From contig JAVGWX010000025.1 in assembly GCA_036924085.1 (NCBI GenBank), positions 24,818,752 through 24,882,751 on the forward strand: 64,000 nucleotides of DNA, read 5' to 3'. The notes under the pieces are model-generated. The model saw nothing but the letters and a program-made list of their open reading frames with translations. It made no database searches and was not told where the DNA came from. Below, piece after piece: positions 1 to 10,960 of the stretch; within the stretch, counting starts at the first letter, position 1; the number at the start of each line of letters is the position of its first letter. Position numbers and translations under genes: made by a program. Source of the DNA: Ariolimax columbianus (taxonomy: Eukaryota > Mollusca > Gastropoda > Stylommatophora > Arionidae).

Positions 1-1
1 G

Positions 2-151
2 GTGCAGAAAAAGCGAGCTGTACGAAAGGAAAGAATGCAAGACTGCCCAACTACAAATGCTGTTCATGTGTGTCCTACGTGCTGTAGACTTTGTCACACT
101 CAAATCGGACTGTACAGTCATATGCAGTCACATCTGAATAAATATGTCTGA
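2..151 (+). pseudogene. LINE ORF C-terminal fragment with zinc finger
   Basis: An open frame enters from the left edge and ends at TGA 149-151. It contains CPTC...HMQSH, a C2H2 zinc-finger spacing (C-x2-C, then H-x3-H) of the kind found at the C-terminus of many non-LTR retrotransposon reverse transcriptases. Only about 49 codons are in the window, so the clade cannot be fixed. The 140 bp that follow look like a 3' UTR with a short AACT repeat. A cellular zinc-finger exon is possible but less likely in this repeat-rich setting. Confidence 0.5.
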
Positions 152-306
152 CACTGTTGACATCTTCGTTACTAACATCATGGGCAACTAACTAACTAAC
201 TTTGCTTGAATTGGACAACTATTATTTAGCTGCTTACGTGACAAGGGTCAATCGCACCAGCTGTAAATGAGCACAACTAGTAACCCAGAACCGGGACAAT
301 GTCTTT

Positions 307-706
307 CCTGTCTGATCTAACCAGGTGGTGCATGGACGGCCCCATGGGATGGCAATGATGGAGAGAGATGTCTGACCTAACCAGGTGGTGCATGGGATGA
401 CTGATGGAGAGAGATGTCTGACCTAACCAGATGATGGATGGATGGCCCCATGGGAACACTGATGGAGAGAGATGTCTGGCCTAACCAGGTGGTGCATGGA
501 CGGCCCCATGGGATGACTGATGGAGAGAGATGTCTGACCTAACCAGGTGGTGCATGGACAGCCCCATGGGATGACTGATGGAGAGAGATGTCTGGCCTAA
601 CCAGGTGGTGCATGGACGGCCCCATGGGATGACTGATGGAGAGAGATGTCTGACCTAACCAGGTGGTGCATGGACAGCCCCATGGGATGACTGATGGAGA
701 GAGACA
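307..706. repeat. Minisatellite, 58-59 bp unit, about 7 copies
   Basis: The block containing CTAACCAGGTGGTGCATGG, CCCCATGGGATG and CTGATGGAGAGAGATGTCTG recurs with a 58-59 bp period; one copy is shortened to 46 bp. Open frames on the - strand across it are a by-product of the repeat. Confidence 0.9.
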
Positions 707-779
707 TTTGCATTCTTTATGTCCATGGCCTGTTTCAAGAGCTGGTGAGCTGGGACAGACGACATGCACAAATAGGGCC

Positions 780-1560
780 AAATAGTTATGGCTTAGCATG
801 GTGAATGTGCTTTTGAGGCATGTCCATTGGGTGACTTGATTGTTTGTGACCTGATCATACCAATAGATTGCAGGAAGGTGCCTCTGGTTGTACCTGGGGA
901 AAGCTTAAATTTACTTCAGATCATTTTGCAGATGTTTCACCAGGATGGAAACGACAGGTTATGTCTTCTTCTGTTGTCCAACTGCTCCGGCTTTGCACAG
1001 AGGAGACTTCTGGTTGAGGCTTGTGCTGCTGACATGTTGAACTTTTGGAGTGCTTCTTTGATTTCAGCTAACCATCATTGTGGAGGAGGGGTTGTCGACC
1101 TGTTCCTCGTGGCCTTAAAACCACCATGTAGTATGATTTCGCTGCATGTTGATCATATTTTATCCTTGTCAACTGAGCAAACCACTTAATCTTCTGTGCG
1201 TCAGTATAGTGGTTGACCGATGTAGCACCACATTCCTCAGCGTGCTGTTTCGTATTTTGTCACGAATGATCTTTCCTGCAGCACGTCGTACCCAATGCAT
1301 CATCTGACATGTCATGATCAGACATTTGTGCCTATCTAATAGAGTTTGACACTGACAACATAATTTGGGGATGATCAATGTGTTTATCAGTGTCTGTTTA
1401 GTGGACATAGTGACACTTGGATGTTTCAGTAACTGCTAGCTGGTAGTGCACCTTGTTTGCCTTTTCAATTCTATTTTCCATCACTATGTCCATTCTGCCG
1501 TTGTCAGTGAAGGCAAACAGATTCTGTAAAGCTTGGTTTTCAGTGAAAACTTCTACTGGT
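780..1560 (-). pseudogene. RTE-like LINE, C-terminal remnant
   Basis: Read on the - strand in several frames, this resembles the end of an RTE-like non-LTR ORF. From about 1530 downwards it gives NGRMDIVMENRIEKANKV, then LINTLIIPKL, then AAGKIIRDKIRNSTLR (the usual GKTrrDrIRN block), then KIKWFAQLTRIKYDQHAA (the kWFgHltR block). Frames change at least twice and stops are present, so it is dead. The fragment at 62835-63240 shares the YDQ-AA-Y block and is probably the same family. The 120-codon + strand frame at 827-1189 is its antisense shadow. Confidence 0.65.
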
Positions 1561-2010
1561 TACAGACTCGATACACTACGTCCATAGAGGTAGCAGTCTG
1601 GCTGACTCCTCAACCATGTGTAGTTTAAGCGCGGAAAAAAATCATCAAATGAAAGGTAGTTTGCTTTTATCAAACTCAGAGACACACTTCTGTTTTTACC
1701 TTTTCCTGCACACGTTGAAACTTTTGATATATAATGGATAACAAGTCAGCGGTGTTAAACCATTGACAATGTATCAGCTAAACCACCTATATCAAAGCGA
1801 TGGATAACAAAGATAATCCGTAACAAGGATTGATTGTACCAGCTGCAACTCTGTGATAACAGCGCTGTCTTCTATATAGCAGCTATTTGAAAGTTTCACA
1901 GGTGGGTACCACATATTGACCATCCTTGATTAATAAACAACTAGTCAAACAACTAGTGCATCCTATTACTATAAGAGCAAAATGTCAGCTTCTACCATTT
2001 TTGTCTTCAG
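1561..2010. other. Intron sequence, nothing recognised
   Basis: AT-rich sequence ending in the pyrimidine tract and CAG acceptor (2008-2010) of the first visible Gq exon. I see no gene or clear repeat in it. Confidence 0.5.
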
Positions 2011-2165
2011 GCTAATGGCATCATGGTTCGTCAAGTTGATTATGAAACAGTAACTACATTTGACAAGGCTTGTGTTGAAGCTGTCATCTCTCTCTGGAGT
2101 GACGATGGCATCCAGGAGTGCTATGACAGGAGGCGTGAATATCAGCTTACAGACTCTGCAAAATA
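2011..2165 (+). CDS. GNAQ: G protein alpha subunit Gq/11, internal exon (helical domain end)
   Basis: First visible exon of a Gq-class G-protein alpha subunit, the GTP switch that links seven-transmembrane receptors to phospholipase C-beta at the inner face of the plasma membrane. The 155-bp exon follows acceptor TTTTGTCTTCAG, starts in phase 0 and ends in phase 2 (TA + T, Tyr) at donor GTGAGT. It encodes VDYETVTTF, then [14 protein letters not shown], which is diagnostic for the family and belongs to the end of the helical domain. It corresponds to about residues 108-159 of the 359-residue vertebrate protein. The start codon and P-loop lie upstream of the window. Its 3' end is immediately repeated (2164-2277). 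Confidence 0.95.
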
Positions 2166-2277
2166 GTGAGTTTGTTTGGACAATGGGCTTAGTAAATTGT
2201 AGTGAGTTTGTTTGGACAATGGGCTTAGTAAATTGTAGTGAGTTTGTTTGGACAATGGGCTTAGTAAATTGTAGTAG
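2164..2277 (+). repeat. 36-bp tandem repeat containing the 5' splice site
   Basis: Three full 36-bp copies (junctions at 2166, 2202, 2238) and a broken fourth (2274) each carry TA|GTGAGTTTGTTTGG, the same junction as the exon end. The fourth reads GTAGTA. Read-through from the exon meets TAG at once (AAA TAG), so use of donors 2-4 would truncate the protein. Confidence 0.9.
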
Positions 2278-3110
2278 TAATATGAAAGAGAAGGGTGAAG
2301 AGTGATATGCATCTTGTCAAGTTCATCATTTTAAATTAGTTTTAAAATGACTACTTCTTTGAAGATGAGGCAACTTGGAATCCTGGTATTCAAACAGGCA
2401 TGGTTGTAATGTCTGTCACCAGGTAGCCGAAGGCTAGCCATTGTAGGTATTACTGTAAACTTCCTATGGCGTACTAGGCCTGGGGGACTAGGGGAAGGTT
2501 CTCTTCAGTATGTCATCTGTTAGTTCTGTCTATCTGACATTGGAGGAATAAACTTTTTCTCAGCATCAAGTAGTTCTCTCATAGAGATGATCGTTGTTGT
2601 TGTTTCGAATGCCCACAATGAGTAGGTTTACATTTTTGTGTGCCCTTGAAAAGGAGGTTAAGTGGCGGGTTGCAGTAGCTTTCCTCACATCTAGAGTGTG
2701 CTGATGAAGGTGAGCCTGGGTCCTCCAGGCAGTTGTGCTATGCTTTGCTTCATGTGCGTGTTGCTCACTACTATGGGATCATGTAGATCCCTCACCCCGT
2801 TAGCCAGGCTACTAGAAAGCCGAGGTGATGGTCTTGGCCAGTATATTCTGCCTATCCCTAACATGTCTGATCAGTGTGTTGTGCCCTAGTCTTCCTCCAC
2901 AGGGATGATGGTCAACAGTTTCATATTAGTGTGTGTGTATAGCTGACACTGGAGTGATTTGTGATATGAAACTGCTCAGGTGTTTTTACAGTTCAAGAAG
3001 TGTTTAAAAATTAGATGCAACATAATATTGCTAAGACTTGTTTGTGATTCCAGAAAATAGTCTTTTATTGTTGAAAATTGTTGACCAATACATGTCTTTC
3101 TAATTGACAG
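2278..3110. other. Intron, nothing recognised
   Basis: Single-copy-looking intron. It ends in a TTTC-TAATTGACAG acceptor before the exon at 3111. I recognised no element in it. Confidence 0.5.
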
Positions 3111-3239
3111 TTATTTAGACAGTGTTGAAAGAATCTCACAGCCTGATTACCTGCCCTCATTACAAGATATTCTACGTGTACGTGTACCGACAACTGGTAT
3201 AATTGAGTACCCATTTGATCTGGATAGTATAATATTTAG
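3111..3239 (+). CDS. GNAQ: G protein alpha subunit Gq/11, switch I exon
   Basis: The 129-bp exon lies between acceptor TAATTGACAG and donor GTAAGT. It encodes [15 protein letters not shown], then [18 protein letters not shown] and [13 protein letters not shown] is switch I: the Arg (183 in human numbering) stabilises the GTP-hydrolysis transition state and the Thr (186) binds Mg. It ends in phase 2 (AG + G, Arg). Length and both intron phases match my memory of vertebrate GNAQ. All key residues are intact. Confidence 0.96.
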
Positions 3240-3612
3240 GTAAGTTGTGCTGCTCATATTTCAACCATTCAATACGGTTAGTGGGCATTTAGTTTTGCTT
3301 AAAATGGTCACATTTGGAGCTTCTTGGGGATATTATTGGTCATTCATATTTCCATGGTTGATAAAAATAAATTGTCTCCATTTTTTGTAAGCACCAATAA
3401 ATGTAATTGTCTCCACCTTGACATAATTACTGATCTCCAAAGGCTGGATCAAACAAGCTAGTAGTTAGCTTAGGGCTAACAACTCAAGTCCAGAACAAAA
3501 TTAAACTGTTGAACAGTAGAAGAGGAATCTGGAGAAACCAGAGCCTAATTGACAGAACGCAGGATTGTTACAAATACAGTTTCAGCCCCATTTTCAGAAG
3601 AGAAATTAAAAG
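3240..3612. other. Intron, nothing recognised
   Basis: Intron sequence between the switch I exon and the 42-bp array; no gene or element recognised. Confidence 0.5.
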
Positions 3613-3918
3613 GGATACATCGTCGAGCCATTGCTTGCTGAATTCGAATGGATAGATCAAGTCGAGCCATTACTTGCTGACTTTAGAAGGGATAGCTTGT
3701 CGAGCCATTGCTTGCTAACTTTAGAAGGGATAGATCAAGTCAAGACATTGCTTGCTGACTTTAGAAGGGATAGCTTGTCGAGCCATTGTTTGCTGACTTT
3801 AGAAGCTATAGATCAAGTCCATGCATTGCTTGCTGAATTAGAAGGGATAGATCAAGTCGAGCCATTGCTTGCTGATTTAGAAGGGGCAGATCAAGTCGAG
3901 CCATTACTTGCTGACTTT
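3613..3918. repeat. Minisatellite, about 42 bp unit, about 7 copies
   Basis: The block GATAGATCAAGTCGAGCCAT followed by TGCTTGCTGACTTTAGAAGG recurs about seven times with substitutions. The unit is a multiple of three, so a 99-codon frame stays open through it; there is no sign that it is a gene. Confidence 0.9.
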
Positions 3919-4159
3919 TGTTTTCTCTGAAATAGCAAACCTTTTTATGTTGTCTTGCTATGTATTTGGCACATGAGATAATTCTCACAATATTTCTGAT
4001 TTCCATTTTGTTTGCCATTCTATCTCTCCTTGTGACTTCAGAAGTATTTCTTATCACAATTCTCCTCTTCTGTGCCTTGTATCAGGACCACGTCCGACAC
4101 TGGCAGCAGCCAAATGGTAATATACATCTGATGGATTTCCATGGTGATGTTTAAGTAGT

Positions 4160-4750
4160 AATGACAGCTGGTAAGTCAAATCTAGGATATAGTTGAAGTG
4201 ACAGCTGGTAAGTCAAGGCCAGGAGATAGTTATAGTGACAGCTGGTAAGTCAAGGCCAGGAGATAGTTATAGTGACAGCTGGTAAGTCAAGGCCAGGAGA
4301 TAGTTGTAGTGACAGCTGGTAAGTCAAGGCCAAGAGATAGTTATAGTGACAGCTGGTAAGTCAAGGCCAGGAGATAGTTATAGTGACAGCTGGTAAGTCA
4401 AGGCCAGGAGATAGTTATAGTGACAGCTGGTAAGTCAAGGCCAAGAGATAGTTATAGTGACAGCTGGTAAGTCAAGGCCAGGAGATAGTTATAGTGACAG
4501 CTGGTAAGTCAAGGCCAGGAGTTAGTTGTAGTGACAGCTGGTAAGTCAAGGCCAAGAGATAGTTATAGTAACAGCTGGTAAGTCAAGGCCAGGAGATAGT
4601 TATAGTGACAGCTGGTAAGTCAAGGCCAAGAAATAGTTATAGTGACAGCTGGTAAGTCAAGGCCAGGAGATAGTTGTAGTGACAGCTGGTAAGTCAAGGC
4701 CAAGAGATAGTTATAGTGACAGCTGGTAAGTCAAGGCCAGGAGATAATTG
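4160..4750 (+). repeat. Minisatellite, 37-bp unit, about 16 copies, each with GTAAGT
   Basis: Each copy contains GTGACAGCTGGTAAGTCAAG followed by GCCAGGAGATAGTTATA. Every unit therefore carries CTG|GTAAGT, a strong 5' splice-site consensus, on the sense strand of the host gene's intron. No flanking coding sequence was recognised. Confidence 0.92.
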
Positions 4751-5097
4751 TGTGTGTCAATAGGTTTATAGTTTTCATGGTGATGTTTAAGGAGCCAGTA
4801 AAATATTTTCTTATATCATTTTCTGGTTTTTCTTTAAAAATTCTCATAATATGACACCATCTGGTCAATATGATCGCAACCAATCGTGCACAACGTGTAG
4901 CGGTGAACGGTTGATGGTTTCTTAATTAGGTTGTGACGAGTTGTAACTTCTACCATCTCGACAGGTGTCAATGCATGACTTCTTTGTCTTTTTGTATCAC
5001 CAGTTATCTGTGATCCATCACCATTTGAGTACCACTTGGCTTCTTTGTGTTCTTGTTGTTTTTGTGGGTTTTTTTCAGCGTTCGTGTTATTTCTCTA
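4751..5097. other. Intron, nothing recognised
   Basis: Region between the 37-bp array and the SINE; no feature recognised apart from a T-rich stretch next to the SINE end. Confidence 0.4.
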
Positions 5098-5308
5098 TTC
5101 CCCAAGGAGTTGCACTATGTTTTTATTTTGCGCCTGTCAGCAAAGTGCATCTGACTTTGGCATGCATTTTATGTAGGGATCTGCTTCCTCTTGCATTTTC
5201 TAAGGGTTTGCATGCCCAGGTTAACGGCTGGTGCTGTATTGGGGAGTGAACCCAGCACCTTCGTGTTGCGAGCTGTGTCACTTAACCGCTAGTCCACACA
5301 GTCCCCTT
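5098..5308 (-). mobile_element. tRNA-derived SINE, family 1
   Basis: On the - strand the element starts GGGGACTGTGTGGACTAGCG, an A-box region, followed by a B-box-like GGGTTCACTCCCC and then a body with GACAGGCGCAAAATAAAAAC. The full-length copy at 28957-29187 has the same head and body. It is pol III-type, non-coding and presumably moved by a LINE. It is not a functional tRNA: the head does not fold as a complete cloverleaf and runs into an unrelated body. Confidence 0.8.
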
Positions 5309-5309
5309 G

Positions 5310-6420
5310 TAGCAGAGAGAACAGGATGTTGCTCTTTAAGGCAGCACTTCGTCTAAACACCTTAATCTAAAGAATCTAACACAATAAACTTAGATAAACA
5401 AATTCTTTATTCCTTACTACACTGGCACCCTTCTATTCACAACTCACTCACTCCTATCCAGGGATTACCTAACCTAACAATCTCTACCCCTACACCTAAA
5501 CTATTGTCAACAGTCACTTTTCCCATGCTTGGCCTGCCGTGACGTAACGCAAGTCCAAATTATGGCCGGAATGACGCCGATGAGTACTTCGTGCTGTGAC
5601 CCCAACCCAGGCAGATCGCCATTGGTCCTGTTCCTTCGTACCACTTGTCGAATTGTGTTGTTAATGTCAGGAAAAACTAAATCAGCAGCCGCAGGTTTGA
5701 ATTGACGTGTGTTGAACAAGGGCCGGCTGACCATGTGATAACGTGTCACGGGTCAACACACGTTTGAGATGGCAACGTTCACTCCCACAGCGGGCAATTA
5801 TGGCTAACAACCCAGAGGATCGCCCACGTCACACCCCAGCCTAAATGAAATGGTACTCACAGTTGTAGACTTTGAATACCTTGAACTGGAGCTCAGACGA
5901 GGTGACATCCAGTTCAAAGTAAAGTGGCCAACTCGTTCAAGGTGTCGGGCGCTTGAAAACCTTGTGTAACTGTGTCGGACCTGGAAAACCGTGTAACTCG
6001 TGCTGATGATCTCTTAGTGTGCGGCGCTCAACTGTCTCCCTCTTCAATGAATCGCTCTTCAAAAATCGTGTAATCTCTCTGCAAATGGTGGGACCTCGCC
6101 CTCTGCAAGTCGCGCAGTCTCTGCATTTCAAATTTGTATCGCTCTGCAAATCGCGTAGAGTATTTTTGCAAATTTTGTAAAGGTTCATCTCTCTGCAAAA
6201 TCGTGTAACGCCTCTCTGCTCTTGCGCTCTGCAAATTGCGTACTCTGTGCTTAGCTCCTGGCCCGTCAGGCTTTTTATAACCCCAAACTATTTTCTTAGT
6301 GTGCGCTACTTTCAAAAGGGCGTCACGATTACTCCGCCACGGTATTTGCCGACGTGAGTGATCCGGTCAGATGGAAGCCCTTCTCTAAATTAATAGAAGT
6401 ATACAACTGCGTTTGCGCAT
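5310..6420 (-). other. CpG-richer block with TATA box; candidate solo LTR or promoter
   Basis: This block looks richer in CpG than its surroundings. On the - strand it has TTATAAAAAG (6271-6280), followed by six copies of TGCAGAG in imperfect repeats (about 6078-6235), and AATAAA-type signals near 5385-5410. The order TATA, transcribed region, polyadenylation signal is that of an LTR. I could not find target duplications or a retroviral-type gene, so it may instead be an internal promoter or another repeat. Confidence 0.3.
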
Positions 6421-6739
6421 TACCATAGGCAACAAAATGTGTCAGTAGGGAGACAAGATTTGTCTGCCCAGACCAAATCTGTCATACCCTTTGTGTTCTA
6501 GTGAGATGGTCTTCAGTTGAAGAGGAACATTTGTTTTGTTTGTGCTGACTGTGCCAGTGTAGTGGACACTCTATTCAACACTGATAGGTAATCAGTGTGC
6601 CCTCTGTAAAGTACTTGTCTGCAAATACATAATGACTCTTTCCAATTCCTACTGCCTGTCTTGTCAACGGAAGGTTTATAAGAGGTATTTTTGCTAAAGT
6701 ATGTCAATAGTAAGTAGACATATCCTGTAGAGGAATCCC
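6421..6739. other. Intron, nothing recognised
   Basis: Short stretch before the LINE at 6740. It may be an upstream decayed part of that LINE, but I could not align it. Confidence 0.3.
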
Positions 6740-8800
6740 ACTATAGAGATCATAAATATGGTGAAGGAGTTCAACCACACTATAGAGAAGTCATCTGTGC
6801 CTGAGGACTGGCTTCACAGCTATCTGTGCTCACTGTCTAAACCTGGTAAGGACTCCACGCTTCTTAGTGGCTATCGAATAATCACCATACAGAATGTGTA
6901 TGGCAAATTGCTCGAGAAGATAGTGGCCATGAAAATAATAGCCTACCTTGATGGGAGCAGATTCTACCCGACATGCTGAGCAGCTATAGATCAGCGAAGG
7001 AGACCTGGGGCAACGCTGAAAATTTTGCATATGATTTGTATGAAGGTTTTCAGTCAAAGCAAGAAACAGTCACGGTGGTACTCGACCTGCAAGACGCATA
7101 CAACTGTGTTGATTTTGGGACCTTAATTACCTGTCTGAAGCAGTGTGGTTTAAACCTGTGGCTCATTAGTTGGATATCAGCTGCACTGATGGAAAGAACA
7201 GTTGCATTACGCGTCGGATCGTAGACATCAGAACCGAGGCAAATATGTTTAGGACTGCCTCAAGGGTCTCCGCTCTCACTGGTGCAGTTAAACATCTACA
7301 CAGTAAAAGTGGCCAATATTCAACCCACGGGGATAGGGCGAACGTTGACATCTGCCTATGGCATCCTAATGTACAGGACTGGCTCAGACAGGCAAGAGTT
7401 GGCCAAAGACATCCAGGAAACCTTGCAAGCAATCTCACAGTGGTACGGCAACTCAAGTTCCAAGATCAATCCGAACAAGGCCTGCATGATGTGGTGCTCT
7501 TTGAATAATTCCATAGTAAAGGCTGAGCTCCGGGAATCACTTTTAATGGTTGCATCATTGACAGATTGAAATACCTCTGAGTGACTTTTGATCGCAGTCT
7601 TTCCTATAATTGCCATGTTGACCACATCGTACAAAGATGCAAGAGAGGGTTAGGAGCACTCAAGACCATGGCTGCGGCCGACTTGGAATAGCGCTTCCTG
7701 TTCATCCTATTTTGTCAGGTCGTGTTGTCTGTCATCGATTACGGACTAGGCATGCTCACACTATCAAGAACACGGTGTGAAAGGTTGGAACACATCCAGA
7801 ATGAAGGTATGCGACTGGTTTTGGCTGCACTAGAGATACCCAAATTGTGATGGTGCGGTACATGTTGGGATTGTTATCGGTAATATCCAGACATAAACTG
7901 GCACGTCAAAGCCTGTATGTGTGTCACCACAGACACGCGGCACCCTCTGCACAGTAGTATCTCAGACATCAAGAGATCAAGAATCAAGAGAGGGTCATCA
8001 CGGATGGCACAGGCAGAGACAACAATCGGACACGTCACTCCAGCTGAGATGATAGCCAAAGGGGAAGAATGGGTCCACACTAGTGATAGAATGATAGAGT
8101 ACCAGAGAGTCATCATAACCTTAGGCAAGGAATGCAGAGAACGGAGCAATGGGAGAGCAGAGCACGAGGTAAATCAGCTGATAACAGAGAACACGCAGGA
8201 GAGTGACACCGTCATATACACCGACGGAGCAGTTGTGCGCAGTGGGACATTAGGCTGGGGCTTCTTGGCTAGAGTGAGAGGACAGGTTGTTGTTGAGCAC
8301 AGTAGGGCATGCATGTCAACAACCTCCAGTATGAGAATGGAGACAGAAGCAGTGATCTCAGCACTGAAATCGGAGACTTCTGTGACAGCTTAGGTACGAG
8401 TGGATAGCAGCTGTTGAGACCTCAAACCTCCAGAGGTTAACCTGGATCTACGATCCTGCTCATGCCAGGGTTCAGGGCAATGAAAGAGCTGACATCTTGG
8501 CTTCACAAGCTACCATCATCGGCACATTAATGATGGATAGAAGTGACGTTTTGAAATCAATCAATGGCCGCCTGCTGAATGAGGACACCGCAATAGATGA
8601 TGCAGCAATCCACACACTGTAAATTTTTTGCATTTAGCGAGGTTCGAGCAGAGTGGGGCGCATGGATGACAGAGCAGGAGAATGTACAACCAACGAGCTA
8701 CAGGGACCATCAGCATCTCTACCTTACACCATTTGATGAGAGAGACTGAGCACCTATGGGTATGCCAGGAGTGCAGTGATGGCAATTCACAGAAACAGAA
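6740..8800 (+). mobile_element. I-group LINE remnant: reverse transcriptase plus RNase H
   Basis: Decayed non-LTR retrotransposon. 6758-6970 gives SVPEDWLHSYLCSLSKPGKD and the YRIITIQNVYGKLLEKIV block of the RT fingers. 7000-7220 gives VVLDLQDAYNCVDF, the first catalytic motif. 7340-7500 gives the palm, where the expected YADD reads AYGILMYRTG, so the catalytic aspartates are lost. 8200-8390 gives an RNase H domain (VIYTDGAVVRSGTLGWGF, then SSMRMETEAV). 8440-8520 gives the AHARVQGNERADILA block. Frames change repeatedly and stops are common. It lies in a Gq intron in the sense orientation. Confidence 0.85.
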
Positions 8801-9020
8801 ACTTACTTGCAGCGACCATTGTTGTCAATAACCATTTTAATCTATAGCTAAATTTTGAAAAGGGATTCATGACAATAAAAAATCTTATGTCCTGGCTACC
8901 AAGGGTATCCATTGTTGTTACATTAGATATGGATAAACAATTGAATATCCATTGTTGTGATATCAGATATGGATAAGGCAACCATTAGATTATGGGGCTA
9001 ACAACCTCATCATGCAAAAT

Positions 9021-9600
9021 CCTTGCTATGTGGTGGTCTCTGTCAAGGGGCCAGTAGTCTCTATCAAGGGGCGAGCGGTGGTCTATGTCAAGGGCCCAGT
9101 GGTACTCTCTGTCAAGGGGCGAGTGGTGGTCTCTGTCAAGGGGCGAGTGGTGGTCTCTGTCAAGCTGTAGTGGTGGTCTCTTTCAAGGGGTCAGCTGTAG
9201 TGGTGGTCTCTGTCAAGGGGTCAGCTGTAGTAGTGGTCTCTGTAAAGGGGCCAGCTGTAGTGGTGGTCTCTGTCAAGGGACCAGTGGTAGTCTCTGTCAA
9301 GGGGCCAGCTGTAGTGGTGGTCTCTGTCAAGGGGTCAGCTGTAGTGGTGGTCTCTGTCAAGGGGCCAGCTGTAGTGGTGGTCTCTGTCAAGGGGTCAGCT
9401 GTAGTGGTGGTCTCTGTCAAGGGGTCAGCTGTAGCTGTAGTCTCTGTCAAGGGGTCAGCTGTAGTGGTGGTCTCTTGCAAGGGGCCAGTGGTAGTCTCTG
9501 TCAAGGGGTCAGCTGTAGTGGTGGTCTCTGTCAATGGGTCAGCTGTAATGGTAGTCTCTGTCAAGGGGTCAGCTGTAGTGGCGGTCTCTGTGAATGTGGA
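9021..9600. repeat. Minisatellite, about 30-bp unit, about 18 copies
   Basis: The unit is TCAAGGGGTCAGCTGTAGTG plus GTGGTCTCTG. It is open in several frames on both strands only because the unit length is divisible by three. It ends about 230 bp before the exon at 9828. Confidence 0.9.
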
Positions 9601-9827
9601 AGTGAGTGAGCATTTGTAGAAGTGAGTGAGCACCTGTGGAAGTGTGGATGTGGAAGTGAGCAAGCACCCGGGGAAGTGCTTGAATTGCAGTGTTGTCTGT
9701 TGTTCATAACACATGATAAATGAAATGTTGCGGAATATATCATTTGAATATATCTTGTATGATGTGTGCAATTATTTGAGCCAAAGAGGATTCTGTATTC
9801 TAATGATAACTTTTCATATTTGTTTAG

Positions 9828-9957
9828 GATGGTGGATGTAGGAGGTCAGAGGTCAGAACGCAGAAAATGGATTCACTGTTTTGAAAATGTAACGTCCATC
9901 ATGTTTTTAGTCGCCTTAAGTGAGTATGATCAGGTCCTGGTTGAATCTGATAATGAG
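9828..9957 (+). CDS. GNAQ: G protein alpha subunit Gq/11, switch II exon
   Basis: The 130-bp exon lies between acceptor TTTGTTTAG and donor GTGAGA. It encodes [20 protein letters not shown], then [20 protein letters not shown] and DNE. DVGGQ is the G3 box; its Gln (209 in human numbering) positions the water for GTP hydrolysis. RSERRKW forms switch II, the effector and beta-gamma contact. Phase is 2 at the start and 0 at the end. The sequence looks identical to vertebrate Gq over this exon as far as I remember it. Confidence 0.98.
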
Positions 9958-10174
9958 GTGAGAGTTATAGAAATGTGTACGTCACCAGAAAATCAAGTTT
10001 ATGATGATGGATACTTTGAGATAATGGTATCCCTATCAACCGTTTCAGTGAAGCAAACACGAATTGCTCAAGGGCCTAAACATATTCATTGTTTAACTAA
10101 TAAATTGGAAAAAATATATATTTGATGTTAGAAATGAAATTCCTGGATATGTTCTGAAAAATAAATCTGAAAAA

Positions 10175-10297
10175 TCAAATGATTTCAAAGTTGTACTTTC
10201 AATGATACATTTGAAGTCAAATGATTTCAAAGTTGTACTTTCAATGAAATATTTGATGTCAAACGATTTCAAAGTTGTACTTTCAATGATATATTTT
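10175..10297. repeat. Short tandem repeat, 41-44 bp, 3 copies
   Basis: ATGATTTCAAAGTTGTACTT followed by TCAATGA occurs three times, starting near 10177, 10220 and 10262. Confidence 0.85.
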
Positions 10298-10960
10298 CAA
10301 AACATTAGAGGATCATGTCTGGCACTTGTGTGTTAGCAGTGGAGTTTTAAACAAAAATTCATGTTGGCAATCTTCTCTTAGAATCAAAATCAATATTTGC
10401 CCAAATTACCTCAAAAGTAGACACAGACATAAGCTTCATTTATGGTGGTGTATCACAAGTTTATGTTGTCTCCATGTTTAAACTGACATCAAGTTGAAGT
10501 TGGTAGTAGTACATCACATGATAGTTGCTAAAAGTCATTGACATTTGTTTATTATGTGTGTGCGGCTCAAGTTTTACTCAAGGTAATAAATAAACACAAA
10601 GAGTAATAAACTGTCAAATATGCATTGTATACATTTTTCTCACATGTTTTTGATTCAATTAGTTTCCAATGCAGACTCAAAATGTCAGCTCTGAATCTTT
10701 TCATTGGCAAAGCATTTGTTTAGAACATCATGTCAAATCTTAAGATGAGCAGACGACGACCACAAGTGGGGAGCACATCAATGAAACAGGTTTTCTTGTG
10801 CACAGCGGTGTCAGAAAATGTGAAATAGAACCGACATAGAATCAACCAACATATGCTAGAGTCATTAAGATATGGCTAAAGTGCTGCCTCACAATAACAT
10901 GGACATCCACTTAAAGTGGGTTACAGTGAGAACAAGTGCAAACTATTTTACATAACTACA
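10298..10960. other. Intron, nothing recognised
   Basis: AT-rich intron sequence without a recognisable gene or element. Confidence 0.5.

Noticed and set aside
827..1189. 120-codon + strand frame as a gene
   Set aside because: Antisense to a recognisable RTE-like LINE C-terminus.
4160..4750. CRISPR-like array
   Set aside because: Units are contiguous with no unique spacers, and the DNA is from an animal. The same applies to the other arrays in the window.
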